Assembly: GCA_038503035.1 (NCBI GenBank)
Contig: JAVSML010024317.1
Coordinates: forward strand, 434,001 to 498,000
Origin: Crocodylus rhombifer
Lineage: Eukaryota; Chordata; Crocodylia; Crocodylidae
Direction: 5' to 3'
DNA length: 64,000 nt
Within the stretch, counting starts at the first letter, position 1, and each line of letters opens with the position of its first letter. The position numbers and the translations under genes were made by a program. The notes under the pieces were generated by a model, which was given only the letters and a program-made list of their open reading frames with translations, searched no databases and had not been told where the DNA came from. Below, piece after piece: positions 22,641 through 34,298 of this stretch.

Positions 22641-23159
22641 CACTAACAGATGTATTGTATGCAAGACATGACTTGCATGGGACTGGAGTAGCATGGCACC
22701 CCCCCCCCCAGCCCACTTCTCACACTGGGAAGTCTGGTATGGGAGGAGCTGCAGGGGGACAGCTACTAGTTGTTCTTCCCCTCCCAACCCTTCCCTGTAC
22801 AGGAGGGGCAGGAATACATGCTCTCTCTGGACAAAGGTAACTTTCTTCTCTGGAATACATGGAAGCCTTTCTCTGTGGCTCCATTCCTCTTGGTCCCTGG
22901 GAACAGTTAAGTCATGAGAGAGTCTATTTTCTGTCAACAGAAACTCCCCAGAGAGAAACTTGTACATGGTTGGAGTTTGGGTTGGTTTTTTTTCTTGGAA
23001 CCATTGTCTTTGCTTTGGGAGAAAAAGGTGGAATTGTATGCACTTGTGGTTTGTATTGGGAGAGTGGCGATTCTCCTGGGAGAAACAGAATGTTTGCACA
23101 TGGCTAGAGAAGAGCTATACGAGTTAAAGGACAATGATGGCACCCTAATAGATGTGTAT
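22641..23159. other. No gene seen; interrupts CR1 material
   Basis: This includes a run of about 11 C at 22699-22709 and two overlapping open stretches without domains. It may be an insertion into, or remainder of, the CR1 on either side. Confidence 0.4.
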
Positions 23160-23412
23160 TGAGTGGCCATCAACAAATGTAGAGGAAAATTTAGAAGGGA
23201 ATTCTTGGGAGTTGCATTCTGTAAGTCTTCCAAGAATGTGTGTGTGCGTGCATGTGCGTACGTGTGTGTGTGTGTGTGTGTGCATGTGGTGGAGGAAGCT
23301 GCTTCTAAGATTAAGTTTGATACATTTATAAAAAGGATTATATGATGTGTCTGTCTTTCAGTAGAGGGCACTGGATTTGACAACCCAGTAGGTCCTACCC
23401 AGTCCTACATTC
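23160..23412 (+). mobile_element. CR1 LINE 3' end
   Basis: AAGTTTGATACATTTATAAA followed by GGATTATATGATG and then GTAGGTCCTACCCAGTCCTA corresponds to the CR1 C-terminus (KFDxFI.GI) and 3' UTR (GGTCCCTCCCAGCCCTA). It is interrupted by the (GT)n tract at 23238. Confidence 0.55.
23238..23290. repeat. (GT)n microsatellite
   Basis: An interrupted GT/GC dinucleotide tract with about nine uninterrupted GT repeats. Confidence 0.95.
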
Positions 23413-23772
23413 CTTTCTTCTTGTGAAGGTGTCCTGCATCTTAATCCTATAGACTTCCTTCAAAAAATGCTATGACACTTTTTTTCTTAAATTTGAATTA
23501 AATGGTTACTATTTATTTCCTACTCTTTGGCTAGGTAGACATTCAAAAAGCCCAAGGCGGAATCAATCTAAGTTACACAATTTGCTGTAAGCAGAGTAGT
23601 TTAGGTTGGTGAACAGAACACACATTTGCCCTTTGGTGGACGGGTGAGGGGAGGGCAAATCTTAGACTGGGTTTAGCTATTTTTAAAACAGTCTGTGTGC
23701 CAAACTTCTGTTCTGTTATGGATATAGACCAGTTTCCAGTCACTTATACTGGTAGAAGTGTAATACCTGTAC
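23413..23772. other. No gene seen
   Basis: Short AT-rich segment between CR1 and the minisatellite LTR, with nothing recognisable. Confidence 0.5.
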
Positions 23773-24034
23773 GTGGCTGTCAGGGGGTGGGGACCTAGGA
23801 GTGGCTGTGATTTCCCTAGCGCCCCCTGCCATGCCAAGTAGGCGATTCAGCACCCTCTATCTCGCCTGCCACGTCTTAGTGTCATATAGTTTTATAATGG
23901 AGGCTGCCTTATTGTCCCCTTGGACACGGTGCTCAAGTATATCCTGTCCCCTATCCTGGCTGTACTGATGTGGTGCCTCCAACCTCCCCTTTAGCACACC
24001 CCAAGCCTCGCAGATGTGCCGGACATTCTCATGT

Positions 24035-24500
24035 CTGTATGCTCGCTCCTTCCTGGGGTCTCTTAATACGCGCACCCCCTCTCTCTGGGGTCCCTCAGTA
24101 TGCGCGCCCAATATACTCACCCCTCCTGGGCTTCTGTTCACACTCTCACCCTTTTCTGGGCTTCTCTCCTGTAAACGCACTCTCTGGGGTATTTGCAATA
24201 TAAGCGCCCCTCTCCCGGAGCCTCTCCAGTATATGCACCCTTCACGCCCTTACTGCATACGCGCCCTCTCCGGGCCTGTCAAATGTATGCGCAGCCCTGT
24301 CCGGGCTCTTACTCTCACGCTCAGCCCTGTCCGGGCTCCTGCCATGCGCTCGGCACTCTCTGGCTTCTAACCACGCGCTCGGCCCTCTCCGGCTTCTATT
24401 CTGTACACGCCTCGTCTCCGTCAGGCCCCTATCCACACATCTGCCCCTCTCCAGGTTTGTTCTCATGCGCCTACCCCTCTCTGGGACTTTGTGCCGGTAG
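24035..24500. repeat. CpG-rich minisatellite, ~30-bp unit, at least 15 copies
   Basis: Units follow the pattern RYATGCGC...CGGCCCTCTCCGGGCTTCT and are 27-35 bp long, for example at 24290-24400 where three near-identical units end GTCCGGGCTC, GTCCGGGCTC and CTCTGGCTTC. Units diverge towards both ends. The array sits entirely within the LTR-like element. Confidence 0.75.
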
Positions 24501-25076
24501 GGTGCTAATCACTCACCCTGGAGCCTTCTATTCTAATCTGCCCTCCCTGGGGCTTCCTATTCCCGTGTGCCTGCCCTCTCTGTAGCCTACGCAGCACTTC
24601 TCGCGCCCCTCACCTTCTCTGGGGCCTATGCGGCGCTGGGCAGAATACCGCCCCCCCCACGGGGCCGGCCACGACACCCCAAAATGTCATGCCTCTCTCC
24701 GGCGCTCACCCGCAGTGCCAGCTCCGGCACCAATCGCTGTGCCCTCCCAGGGCACCCAGGAACCCCCCCACTCCACTGGGGAGCTCCTAATGAGGCCTCC
24801 TCCATCCCCTACAGCCTCTCCCAGTCCTCCAGTATAACAATAACTAAACAGAACTGTAAGCCAATTGGCTGTAATGCAACAATAAGCCTCCTGGCTATAA
24901 CATAGGATCTAGGCCCACCTGGCTCTCTTGCAAAGGCCTCCCAGTCAGGGTTCTCTCCACCCTTACCATGATGCAGCCCCTTGGGTGCTCAGGCTGCACC
25001 GCTCGTCTCTGCTGTGCTTGGCGCTCCTGCACCTCAGGCTGCCAGAAGGGAACTGCTAGCTAGGCTTTGGCCTGGG

Positions 25077-25104
25077 CTGCTTATAAATGCCAGGCCCCGC
25101 CCCC
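25077..25104 (-). promoter_or_regulatory. Putative LTR promoter: TATA-like box and GC box
   Basis: On the minus strand GGGGGCGGGG is followed about 10 bases later by CATTTATAAGC. Both lie 115-145 bases inside the LTR's minus-strand start, a normal U3 arrangement. The function is inferred from sequence only. Confidence 0.4.
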
Positions 25105-25436
25105 TTCTGGTCAGGTGACCTGCTGCGGTTGCCCCAGCAACCGACACCTGGGCTGCCCTAAAGAGTGGCAGCTGCCCTTATTTTTTCCTAGGAACGGGGC
25201 ACCCGAGTGCCCCCGTGACAGTGGCCTTTGGTAGTTCCATCTTCCAGGAGGCATCAGTGTCACAGCTGCACCAACATCTTCACTTGAGATTTTTCACTAT
25301 TACTTTCCATCTTAACAGGTACAGATAATGAACTAAATTTTCAGGTTCAGATCAGAAAAATAGTCAACATTTTGGACTTTGCCCTTAACTACCTAACATA
25401 TAATACTCTTTATTGGCACATTGTATAAATATTTTA

Positions 25437-28250
25437 CAAAATGATTCGGTTGGAAGGAAAATAAAGTTCCATCTAGTTCAACTTTCTGAACAGATTCAGG
25501 ATGCGTTATTCCTAAACAGTCTCAGATAGTTGCCTATCTGGCCCCTCTTTGAAAACTTCCACTGAAACCTGTTCCACTGTCCTACTGTTCTTACAGCTGG
25601 GGACCATTTTTTCCCCCTGAAATTTAATCTGCTTTGCTGAAGTTTAAACCAATTACTTTATGACCTGTTCTTTGTAACATGGAGGAGAGTTGTTTTCCCT
25701 TTATGGAAGCTTTTCAAATGTTTGAAAAATAGTGTCATTTCCCTCCCACCCTCTCTTAATCTCCTTTTCCTTAGATTAAACTAATCTAGCTCTTTAAAAC
25801 TTTCCTTGTGGAGCTTGTATTCCAACTCATTATCATCTTTGTCGTTCATCTCTAGAGTCTCTCCAATTTCTCTGCCTCCTTAAAATGTAGACCCCAGAAC
25901 CAGACACAATACTCCAGCTGAAGCCTAACCAGTGATGAACAGCGTGGTATTTATCACATTCATGTCTTGCATACAATACTTCTGTTACTGTAGGGCAAAA
26001 TTGCATTTACTCTTTTGTGGTAGCCTAGTTCTCAGTTCTTTCCTGGTAGTGATGCTGCCTAGGCATTTATTCCCCTATGTGATATTTGTGCATTTTTTTT
26101 CTTCCTTTTGTATAGAACCTTTGTTGAACTTTTTTGTCTGTAGCCTAGTTCTCTAATTTATCAAGATCTATTTTAACTCTATTCCTATCTTCTGAAATGA
26201 TTCCAACCCCTCACACTTTGTATCTTTTGGAAACTGGATAAGATCCCTATTCCTCTTTCTAGGTCATTAATGGAAGTAATGAATAAAACAGTACTGAACC
26301 CAGAACAAATCCCTGTATAAATCCACATGAGACCTCTTGCCATTCTGACATTAATCCATTTATCCTTTTTTGCAGTTATGCTATTAATTATATTTTCCAA
26401 CTAATGCTTATTTTATCTATCCCACATTCTTCTGTTTACTTATGAGCATTTCATGTGGGACAGTGGGACTGTGTCAAAAGTTTTACTGAACTCCTGGCAT
26501 ATTATGCCCACTCATATTATGCATATTATGTGTTTCCTTCATTCACAAAATTAGTTTATCTTGCCAAAGAATAAATCAGGTTGGTTTGGCATGACTTGTT
26601 CTTAACAAATCCATGACGGCTTTTTGTGTTCACCACTAGATGTTTAACACATTAAAGATTTATAACATGGTACCTGCTTGTGATCATCTTTGATCAGCTG
26701 TCTTCTCAAACTGGTTACAAATCTAGTTTTATAAATTTCCTTACTAGCTTCTGAGGTATTGAAATTAAGCTGACTGAATGATAAATCTTCAGGTCCTCCA
26801 TTTCCCCCTTTTTTTTTATAGATGGGTACTTAGTCCGCTGGAGTCCTTGCCTGTCTTCCATAAATTCATAAATATCAGTGCTAATGGCTCTGAGATTTCT
26901 TCAGCTCCCTGGGATGATTTTGTCAGGCCATGATTATTTAAATTTATTCAAACATGTCACAGGCATTCTAATTCTACTGTATTTTTTTTTTTACTTGTTT
27001 TGATCTTCAGCCTTTCCTTTCCTTTATTTTTGTTCTTTGTGAAAACTGAGGCAGAAGGACTTTGCAGCTCTAATTCCTTTGCACCTGTTTTAATAGCTCT
27101 CCGGTGGAACCTCAGTTTCCCTCGTTTGTTCTTTGTCTGATATACCTGTAGAACCTCCTCCTGTGGCCTTTAACATTCCTTGCACGTAGTATCTCATTTT
27201 TTGGCTTTTCCTTTTCTGATTTTCTCCCTACTTGTTCTTGCTTTTTCTTCATATACTTTCTTAGTGACTTGCACATCCTTCCATTTTCTGCATGTTTCTT
27301 AATGTTGAAGTGGCTAAGGAACTCCTGGGATAGCTACCCCGATCTCCTGAAGTTCTCTTTGTCCTTCTGCTGCACTGGAATCGGTTGTTGATGAACCTCC
27401 AAAACTACAACTTTGGGAACTGCTAGTCCTTCTGGGCTCCTTTCTCCTTTAATGTGTCCATCGTGGAGCCTTACTGACTTTCCTTGAGTAGATTGTGACC
27501 TGCTCTTTTGAAATACAATGTCTTTGTTTTTGGTACTTTTATGTCTTCCTTTTCTTAGAAGCATATACTTTACCATGTCGTGATAACTTTCTCTCAAGTC
27601 TCTCATCGCCTTCACCCTTATATCTCCTTATGCTACAATGTGGTTTCCCAGCCCATCTTCAGAACTAAGCCTCTTCTCCACAACCCCTCATTCCTTGTTC
27701 TTAGTTGTGCCACAGCTGGTGGGTTTTCTTTCCCATTCCTCATAGGACCTAAAGTAAAGCACTTTTCAGCAGATTAGCCAGGCAGTGACCAAGGATGCTC
27801 TTCTCAACCTTTGTCCAATGGATCCCAGCTAGACAACAGTCCTTTTTCCTGGCACGTCAACCCCTGCCAAAGAGTCCATGGCTTTCTCATCAACACCACC
27901 TTCTGAGCCACAGGGTTATTTCCAGAATGTGACAGCCTTTGCATTCAGTGACAAGCATTGATGACAACACTGTCTGTACCCCAAGTCCCTTTTCCCTCTC
28001 ATTCAGAGACTAACTGTCTTTTCTGATCTGCTGATAGTCATTCTTGGCAGCCTGATTGATGCCCACATGTGGATGAGCAGAAAGAACCTGGGTTCTGAAG
28101 AATGGGTGATTTCCAGCAATCTCTCTGCTATATCCGCATTTTGGACTATGGACATGGAGCACGCTTTACAAGTCTTCTTCCTATTAGAACACCTAACATG
28201 TAAAAGGTTTGCAATCAGTAATTTATGTTTGTTTCACATGTTGGTTTGCT
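25437..28250 (-). mobile_element. Ancient CR1-family LINE with RT relic and ORF1 esterase relic
   Basis: Reading the minus strand from right to left in the window, 28250-27760 holds the ORF1 esterase remnant (separate entry). 27330-26900 holds the ORF2 linker with YMKKKQEQVGRKSEKEK, LRARNVKGHRRRFYRYI and GPD-like sequence. 26400-26185 holds the RT block with VLFITSINDLERGIGI, corresponding to the usual LFNIFINDL. 25950-25437 is the post-RT C-terminus and 3' end. Many stops and frameshifts are present. The APE endonuclease region that should lie between ORF1 and the linker is not recognisable, so there is probably an internal deletion around 27340-27760. The divergence makes this much older than the CR1 copies at 7858 and 61251. 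Confidence 0.75.
27755..28180 (-). pseudogene. CR1 ORF1 SGNH-esterase domain relic
   Basis: In one minus-strand frame the sequence reads CGYSREIAGNHPFFRTQ, then HPHVGINQAAKNDYQQIRKD, VQTVLSSMLV, LEITLWLRRWC, and KDCCLAGIHWTKVEKSILG followed by HCLANLLKSAL. Its order matches the esterase (SGNH) domain of CR1 ORF1: HVGTND block, IRKDF, VVFSSILP, VNxWLxxWC, and the final D..H block near GIHLTK. Stops interrupt it at three or four codons, but the frame itself is kept over about 100 residues. The conserved histidine in GIHWT is still present. Confidence 0.65.
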
Positions 28251-28545
28251 GCAGCTTCCCTGGGGAGGACAGAAATGAGCTTTGGTGCTAGAACCTGAGT
28301 TGTTTTAGTGCAGGGGAATATGTCAGTAGCCCTGAATCCTTTGAGAACATTATTGCTGACAAAAACATTAGTATGCTATGATCATTATTTAAAAGGGACA
28401 GGTTTCAAGTCAACATTGGGTTGATAGACTGGTTTCTTTCTTTTTCTATAAGTGAGAGATTAATTGTAAGCTGCAGTTGGTGATCATGATGATTTTTTGT
28501 TAAATTACTTCTTAGAGCTGAAACAGTTTTTCTTCATTTTATACA
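28251..28545. other. No gene seen
   Basis: AT-rich sequence leading into the inverted repeat pair at 28546. Confidence 0.4.
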
Positions 28546-28732
28546 GATGGTAGTGCAGGGTGGCACCTTAGAGACTGATTGATTGGTTCGGAGACATATG
28601 ACTTTTCATAGGCAACAACCTACTCCATCAGATGCTTTGCTAGGATCTGATGATGAGCTGGTTGTTGCCTGTGAAAGTTCATGACTCTTGGACTCAGTTA
28701 ATCTTTAAGGTGCCACCCTGCCCTACCATCTG
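28546..28732. repeat. Inverted pair of ~90-bp repeat 3' ends
   Basis: The left arm (28546-28634) is the reverse complement of the right arm (28643-28732) with scattered mismatches. Shared blocks are CAGATGGTAG / CTACCATCTG, AGGGTGGCACCTTA / TAAGGTGCCACCCT and GGCAACAACC / GGTTGTTGCC, around an 8-base centre. The block GATCTGATGATGAG..., ...AATCTTTAAGGTGCCACC resembles the abundant amniote repeat end that reads CTGATGAAGTGGGTT...TTAGTCTTTAAGGTGCCAC, which I believe belongs to a Penelope-like family. No coding part is present. Confidence 0.7.
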
Positions 28733-30878
28733 CCTGACTTCAGACTAACATGACTAACCGTCTCTTTTTTTTAATGAAAAATTGTCACTGAATTTCCTGC
28801 ATAGGAAAGAAATGGAAAAAGAGCTGCCCTAGATTTGCTGTCTACAGTTCTCGCTGCAATACAGTCCAACGAATGCAGCCCTCAGCTTCTCTGGAGAAGA
28901 GAGTAATAATTATAAAGCGGTATGCAGTTATTCAATACATTTTCACCCATGCCTTTAGGCAAGCTACAGCAGCTCTTTAAATTCTCATAGCTACAGCAAG
29001 ATGTTGAACTTTCGGACATGGCTGCTAAACTGACATGTTTCAGCAGTTGTGGCACAAAGAATACAACATATGGAAAATCTACGTCCTTGTATCTTTAAAT
29101 GGGATTTAAATACAGGACTGAAGATCTGACACAGGACATTAGTTAAGATCCAGAGGGATGGGGGATGGATGGGCAGACTTTTAAAAATGACTTAGGGTGA
29201 TGTCTTTTTTTTTTTTTAGATCGCAGTCTGGATGGTTCCAGCATTAAATGTTCTTCACAGTTAAATATGGAACTCTGTTTCATATTTTTCTCTTCACAGA
29301 TTTTCCTAACTCATTTATGTATTCTCTGTTCCCTAACGTTTCAGTCCTTGAATTGATATGATGCAAAAATAAAGCAAAACAAGTCAGACTTTTGAAAGCC
29401 CCACATAATTAAACTTTTATGACTAATTAAAGTTTTAAATGGAGAGACAGATTAATTGGAGCCTAATGGTGCTAAGTAGAAATAGGAGCAGTAGGCGAAG
29501 TTCAGACCTGGATCCAGAAATCCAACCTTTCCACAGTGGTTTTCAGATGTAGAGTTCTTGTTGAACTAATTGTAAAGCAAGACTAGCAGCCCACACCTGC
29601 AATGAATTTCACAGATGCTTTTGAGGTGTTTATGCCTGGGGCTTTGTTTCTGTCTCATTCCCTCTAGTAATAATTATCCATAGGATATATCACTATATGG
29701 CAAGTCCTTCCCTGATATATTATGTGTTCCATAGGCAGGTACAGAATATTCAGAGTCTCCATGAATTCTCTTTCTAGAATGATTTCTTGGCAAATCTTTT
29801 GTGCATGCATATATTTATACTTGTATGTGTGTTTGGGATTAAGTGGATAATGTGCTAAGGGGAATGGAAGAGAAAATTGACAACAATGTCTATTTAGCTT
29901 TGATAAAAAAATGTATTTATTTTCTCCATACAATGAAGGATGAGCTTGAAACGAGCATAAAAATTAGACAAATGCATACCAACAGTACCAAGTAATTGGT
30001 GTGAGGTTCATAGCCAGGTAGGATTAAATTGCAGCTTTCCACTAAGAACCATATTTACGCTCTGCAAGGTGTGCAGAGAGAAAGGGGCCAGTGTAAGAAC
30101 AATTATAAAAAAAAGGAGTAGAACAGTAACATCCCTGTTCAGGAAACTGGTAGGAGATGAAACAAATCTGTGATGGGATTCCATAGCTTAAAATGCTGCA
30201 AAGCAACACAAGGTAGATTATGTTCAAAGCGCAGTATTTTACTGGGGATTAATTTTAACTCTTCGTAATCTTGCTAATCCACAAATATGTCAAATATGTC
30301 AACTGTGATCTTGCTCTTTTGCTAGGAGTTTAGGTGATTTTTTTGGGGTGGTCTGCTAGGGAAAATGGAGTGCTACTGATAACAAAGTAGGACCAAGTCA
30401 GGATTTTAGGGTGGAACAAAAAATGTCTTTGCTGGACCCACTCCTTCCCTTTCGTAGTGTCCAAAACTTGATAGTTCTGGAGTGTTAAGGTGCTGTAGTT
30501 TAGCACACATGTGAAAAATGCTAGGTTAAATTTATGGGGTAGAACAACTACAATATCATTGACTTTGAGGCAGACATATAAGTGTCTGTTGCTCTGCACA
30601 CAGTCTAAGGGAATTTCAAAGTTATGCAGCTAGGCTGTTCAGTTTTAATTGTAGCGGGCAGTAATGTTCTCATTATTGTGCAAATGTATCCATGCTTCTG
30701 AGCATCATTTGGTTGGCAGATGGTTTGTGCCCTAGTAGTATTTTGTGTTCTAAGCTATATACTACTTGCAACCAGCAAGCTGCCTAGAATATTGAGTGTA
30801 TAACACTTCCGTTGCTATGCTGTGCTGTGTTATGCTATGTTATCATACCATGGCATATGATATCCTAATATAGCACAA
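28733..30878. other. No gene seen
   Basis: AT-rich, apparently unique sequence with a poly-T near 29205 and the short TATGCTGTGCTGTG repeat near 30815. Confidence 0.5.
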
Positions 30879-31389
30879 ACTGGGTGTGTCTACTTGAGAC
30901 ATTTACTACTCAATAGACTAATTGGCTATGCAGTAAATATTGCAAGTCTGCATATGTTCTTCTATTAGGCTGGAGTAAATTAATTCACTTCAAAGCAGGA
31001 TAGTACTTGTAAATGCAAATAAATTTACAAGTACTTATAAATACAAGTACTATCATGCAGCAGAGGTTTTTTTTGTAGATGATGCCCTGGCTGGCTGGGG
31101 CACAAGGGTGCTTCAGTGCAGTGCCTGCCTGCTGGTTAGCCCTGTGCTGATGCTCCTTCATGGCCCAGCCAGCCCTCCACAGCAAGTGGAGCCAGAGGAA
31201 CAGCCCTGGGTTGATGGGCTGACCTCTCCCCCCCGCACCGGGCCCCTGCCAGCCCTGGCACCCTCCCAGTCAGTTGGCTGCTCTGACCCGGCTGTGATCC
31301 TGGGCACATGTGAAAATGGTGCTCGGGTGCAATAAGCTCTGAAGTTTATTCATGTACATTAATTGCACATGCAGACTTGCCCACCCACT
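30879..31389. mobile_element. DNA transposon-like element, 505 bp, 3-bp duplication (Harbinger-like family)
   Basis: The body 30882-31386 begins GGGTGTGTCTACTTGAGAC, and its reverse-complemented end reads GGGTGGGCAAGTCTGCATG. The ends are alike once a short gap is allowed. ACT flanks both ends (30879-30881 and 31387-31389). The same terminal type (GTCTACATG...) occurs at 35649, 50407 and 58276. A 3-bp duplication fits PIF/Harbinger, though the preferred TTA/TAA is not kept here. The interior is GC-rich in its right half with no transposase. Confidence 0.5.
31000..31054. repeat. Overlapping inverted repeats around AGTACTTGTA
   Basis: AGTACTTGTAAAT (31002-31014) pairs exactly with ATTTACAAGTACT (31023-31035). 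GATAGTACTTGTA (31000-31012) also pairs exactly with TACAAGTACTATC (31042-31054). Two alternative hairpins thus share one arm. Confidence 0.85.
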
Positions 31390-32916
31390 ACTAACTCAGT
31401 TTAATGATTGTGAAGTGTCCTACAAAAACAGTAAAGGGTAGGCAACACAAATGATTATTTTTCTCCGTCTATCTCATATACACAACTTATCTCCTATTCA
31501 AAGGGAGCACTTGGAAGTGATAAAAGCATTGTTTAATGCCACATAGATCGAAAATGTGTTGAGATTATACCTGTGAAGGTATTTTCAACATGTAATCATA
31601 TAGTGTCTCCAGGATGGAGCTGATTCTTGAGTAAAACTCAAAAATGATACCATATATACAGTGGAACTGATCTAGGTTTTGGAGGTGTCAATGAGAAGGA
31701 AGCAGAAGCCAGCAGGTATCAGCATCTGACTACAAGGTCCTGATGTATGGAGTGCAGATTAAGCTAGACTGTGGTTTCTTGAAGCTGCTAGCTAGTAGTA
31801 CTTATTTGGGAAATGAGACTGACTGAAACCTATTCTTAAACTTAAATTCTTACAGATTGGGGTCCTGAACTGCTTGTTTTTAGAAGCAGAAAAAAAAAAG
31901 GCAAAAATAATATATGTTTTCTTTTTCACTTGAGTGACAGAGTACGTGTGATGAGTCTGTGATCCAGAGCCTTGCACTGACTTTCCTCTTGGAGCATGCT
32001 GTGCTCATTGTAGGTGCTGCCGAAGACTGCACAAAGCACTCTATGCTCCCAGTTAGTCTTGGAAGGGAAATTTACCTGGAGAAAAGAGAGTTCAGATTTT
32101 TCCATTACTGGCGCTTTGGCCAAGGCTGTTAAATAGAAGCTTATTGTTCATTACAGTTAATGTGTTCAGTTGTCACTGGAATTCCAGTTTAGCCCATCTC
32201 TAATGTGAAACAAAAGGGTTATCAGTAGATTGTAATCAGGTGTCCTTTCCAGACCTGGGTTTAGCAAGACTCTACCGAGTCTTCTCTACCTCAGTACCTC
32301 TATGGATACTAGACCCACAGGTTATTGTTAATGACCCCAGGAGGCAGAAAAATAAAGAGATTTGCTTGAAAGAATGTTTTTATATTGATTACAACCTAAC
32401 ATTGTCTTTACTATCCCTGTAATCCTACAAGGGAATAAAAACAATTGCAAATAAACTAGGTCAATTTATGAAGAACTAAATAAAGAATGGGACTCTATAC
32501 TTTTAATTAAAGGGCTATGTTATTGATGTGGGCTTTCATTGCTTCTTAAACTTGCCAGCACAAATTGGAAAATAGTATTAAAGTGTCCATATCTTGGAGA
32601 CATTAATAACAGCAATCCTTTTCAGGCACTTCAAAGATAACATAATGCTTTTCTTTTGGTTCTTAATAGCTTTAAAGGAAACAGCTTATCTATTTTTTTC
32701 CAAGATGCAGAAGCAATTGAGACTGTAGCTTGGAATATTTCTGTGTGTTTGTGGCAAGTAGGGTGGTGCAGTGCAGAATGGTTAAGATCTCACTACAGCT
32801 AATGACGTATGAATGTTTAGCTTTGCTCTGAACTTGTTTTGAGAGCTGCCCCCCACCAGCCCAGTGACAGACGGGCAAGTGTTCATTCTAACTAAAGAAT
32901 TGGAGGCAGCCAGATA
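31387..32916. other. No gene seen
   Basis: AT-rich sequence without nameable elements. The final 40 bases (from about 32880) are shared with the sequence just before 34371. Confidence 0.45.
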
Positions 32917-33345
32917 CAGGATCATAGGAAAGCAGGGTTGGAAGGCACCACAGAAGGTCATCTAGTCCAGCCCCTTGCTTAAGGCAGAATCATCTGTGAC
33001 TAAACCATCCTGCCAAGTGTTTGTCTAATGTGCTTTTGAAAGTTTTCAAGGATAGAGATTCCATAACTTCTCCAGGTAGCCTTTTCCAATTCCTGACAGC
33101 TGTTACTGTCAGAAAGGTCCTCCTTATATCCAGCCTAAATTTTGTGTGCCACAGCTTGAGGCCATTATTACAAGTCCTGTCCCCTACAATCACTGGAAAA
33201 AGCCCATCTCCATTCTCTCTATGATCACCCTTCAGGTTTTTGAATATATTATATATTAAATAGTCTTAACTTCTCTAGGCTAAATAATTCTGGGTCTTTC
33301 AGCCTTTTCTCATACATATGCTAACCACATCACTTCTGTCCCTCC
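32917..33345 (-). mobile_element. CR1 LINE 3' fragment
   Basis: The CR1 3' end starts at ACAGGATCATAGGAAAGCAGG. The minus strand reads GLKLWHTKFRLDIRRTFLTV, AVRNWKRLPGEVMESLSLKTFKSTLDKHLAG, the ORF2 C-terminus. The remaining CR1 sequence to 33345 (AGCCTTTTCTCATA, CTTCTGTCCCTCC) is out of frame. Confidence 0.8.
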
Positions 33346-33749
33346 TTTGTGTGCTCTTGGCAACGGAAGCAGTTATGTCCTACCCACACTAGCCTTGGCT
33401 CAGGTGGACCAGGACAGGTTGAGTGATGCTGATCGTAATGCCAAGGACTGTATGTCTCAACATGAACAAACAGGTAGGTCATAGAGAAAAAATTATACTG
33501 CAGTCTGAGTAGTTGGCATCTCATTATGTCACCCAGGGGAAGCTCCTGTTTCCATGCAACTGTTGTCACTTTTGGCTCATTCTTAGATTTAGGGATGTGA
33601 TTCTCTGCTACTACCTTTTGTGCCATCGTTAACATCTGTCCACAGTGGGTGTGACTCTTTATACCCACTCTGTGCAGATGTAAATGGCTGTTTATTGTGC
33701 AGGACACTGGGGAATCAGTGTGTTGGCAGAGAGACAGGGAGAGAGACAG

Positions 33750-34033
33750 GTGGGGCCCATTGACTCCTCAATCTACATTTTCACTGACAACCTGTGTTGT
33801 ATGCATACCAGCCCACCCTCTGGTTTCTTTACTTTTCATTCCATCCAGGAAGAGCACACACCAACAGCAGAAACTTTCTTAGCCTGACGAAGGGTTTTTG
33901 AACTGGAAAGCTTGCTTAATAATCGTTTTCCAACTATTTAAGTTGGTCTAATAAAAGATATCAGATTCACTCAAAGAACCTTGTCTGCCTCTGTCCTCAG
34001 ACCAACATGGCTACAGCCTGCACCCCTGTTACA
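33750..34033 (+). mobile_element. Penelope-like element 3' end
   Basis: TTAGCCTGACGAAGGGTTTTTGAACTGG, AAAGCTTGCTTAA, AGTTGGTCTAATAAAAGATATC and AAAGAACCTTGTCTGCCTCT are the same blocks as in the 3' UTR of the PLE at 6293. They are followed by AGACCAACATGGCTACAGCC, the more complete 3' terminus. Only the untranslated part is present. The left limit is approximate. Confidence 0.7.
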
Positions 34034-34298
34034 TGCAAAAGGAGCATTTTTGCATGCACATCTTATTATCCAATTACATCTACATCTAGAACTCCAGACA
34101 GGTGAGATTTATGAGTAAAGTTGAAATCCATTTTTGCAGCCTCTAAGGCAGGCATGGAAAAGGCTGCATTAAGCCGTCCCTGTATTCCAAGATAGTTGAT
34201 TCAGGCCCCAGCACAACTGGAAGCAGGTTCAGAGATGCTCTAACATATGTTTGGCTGCAGCTGTTTCCAACAGCGTCTCCTGCAGCTGCGAGTGACTG

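Larger units (their letters stand above)
23773..25225 (-). mobile_element. LTR-like retroelement terminus (1.44 kb, solo) with internal minisatellite
   Basis: The body 23778-25220 is bounded by TGTCAGGGGG on the left and CCCCCGTGACA on the right, so both strands start TGTCA. GTGGC flanks both ends (23773-23777 and 25221-25225) as a perfect 5-bp duplication. On the minus strand the first 150 bases contain a GC box (CCCCGCCCCC on plus at 25095) and a TATA-like TTATAAA (plus 25080), giving a plausible promoter and minus orientation. No gag or pol sequence is visible and only one set of ends is present, so a solo LTR is most likely. A non-autonomous terminal-repeat element is possible. The interior is unusually CpG-rich for this window, largely because of the minisatellite at 24035-24500. 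Confidence 0.65.

Noticed and set aside
24035..24500. Regular repeats that might suggest a CRISPR array
   Set aside because: Units are contiguous and diverged with no spacers of constant length, and the setting is a vertebrate LTR-like element. It is a minisatellite.
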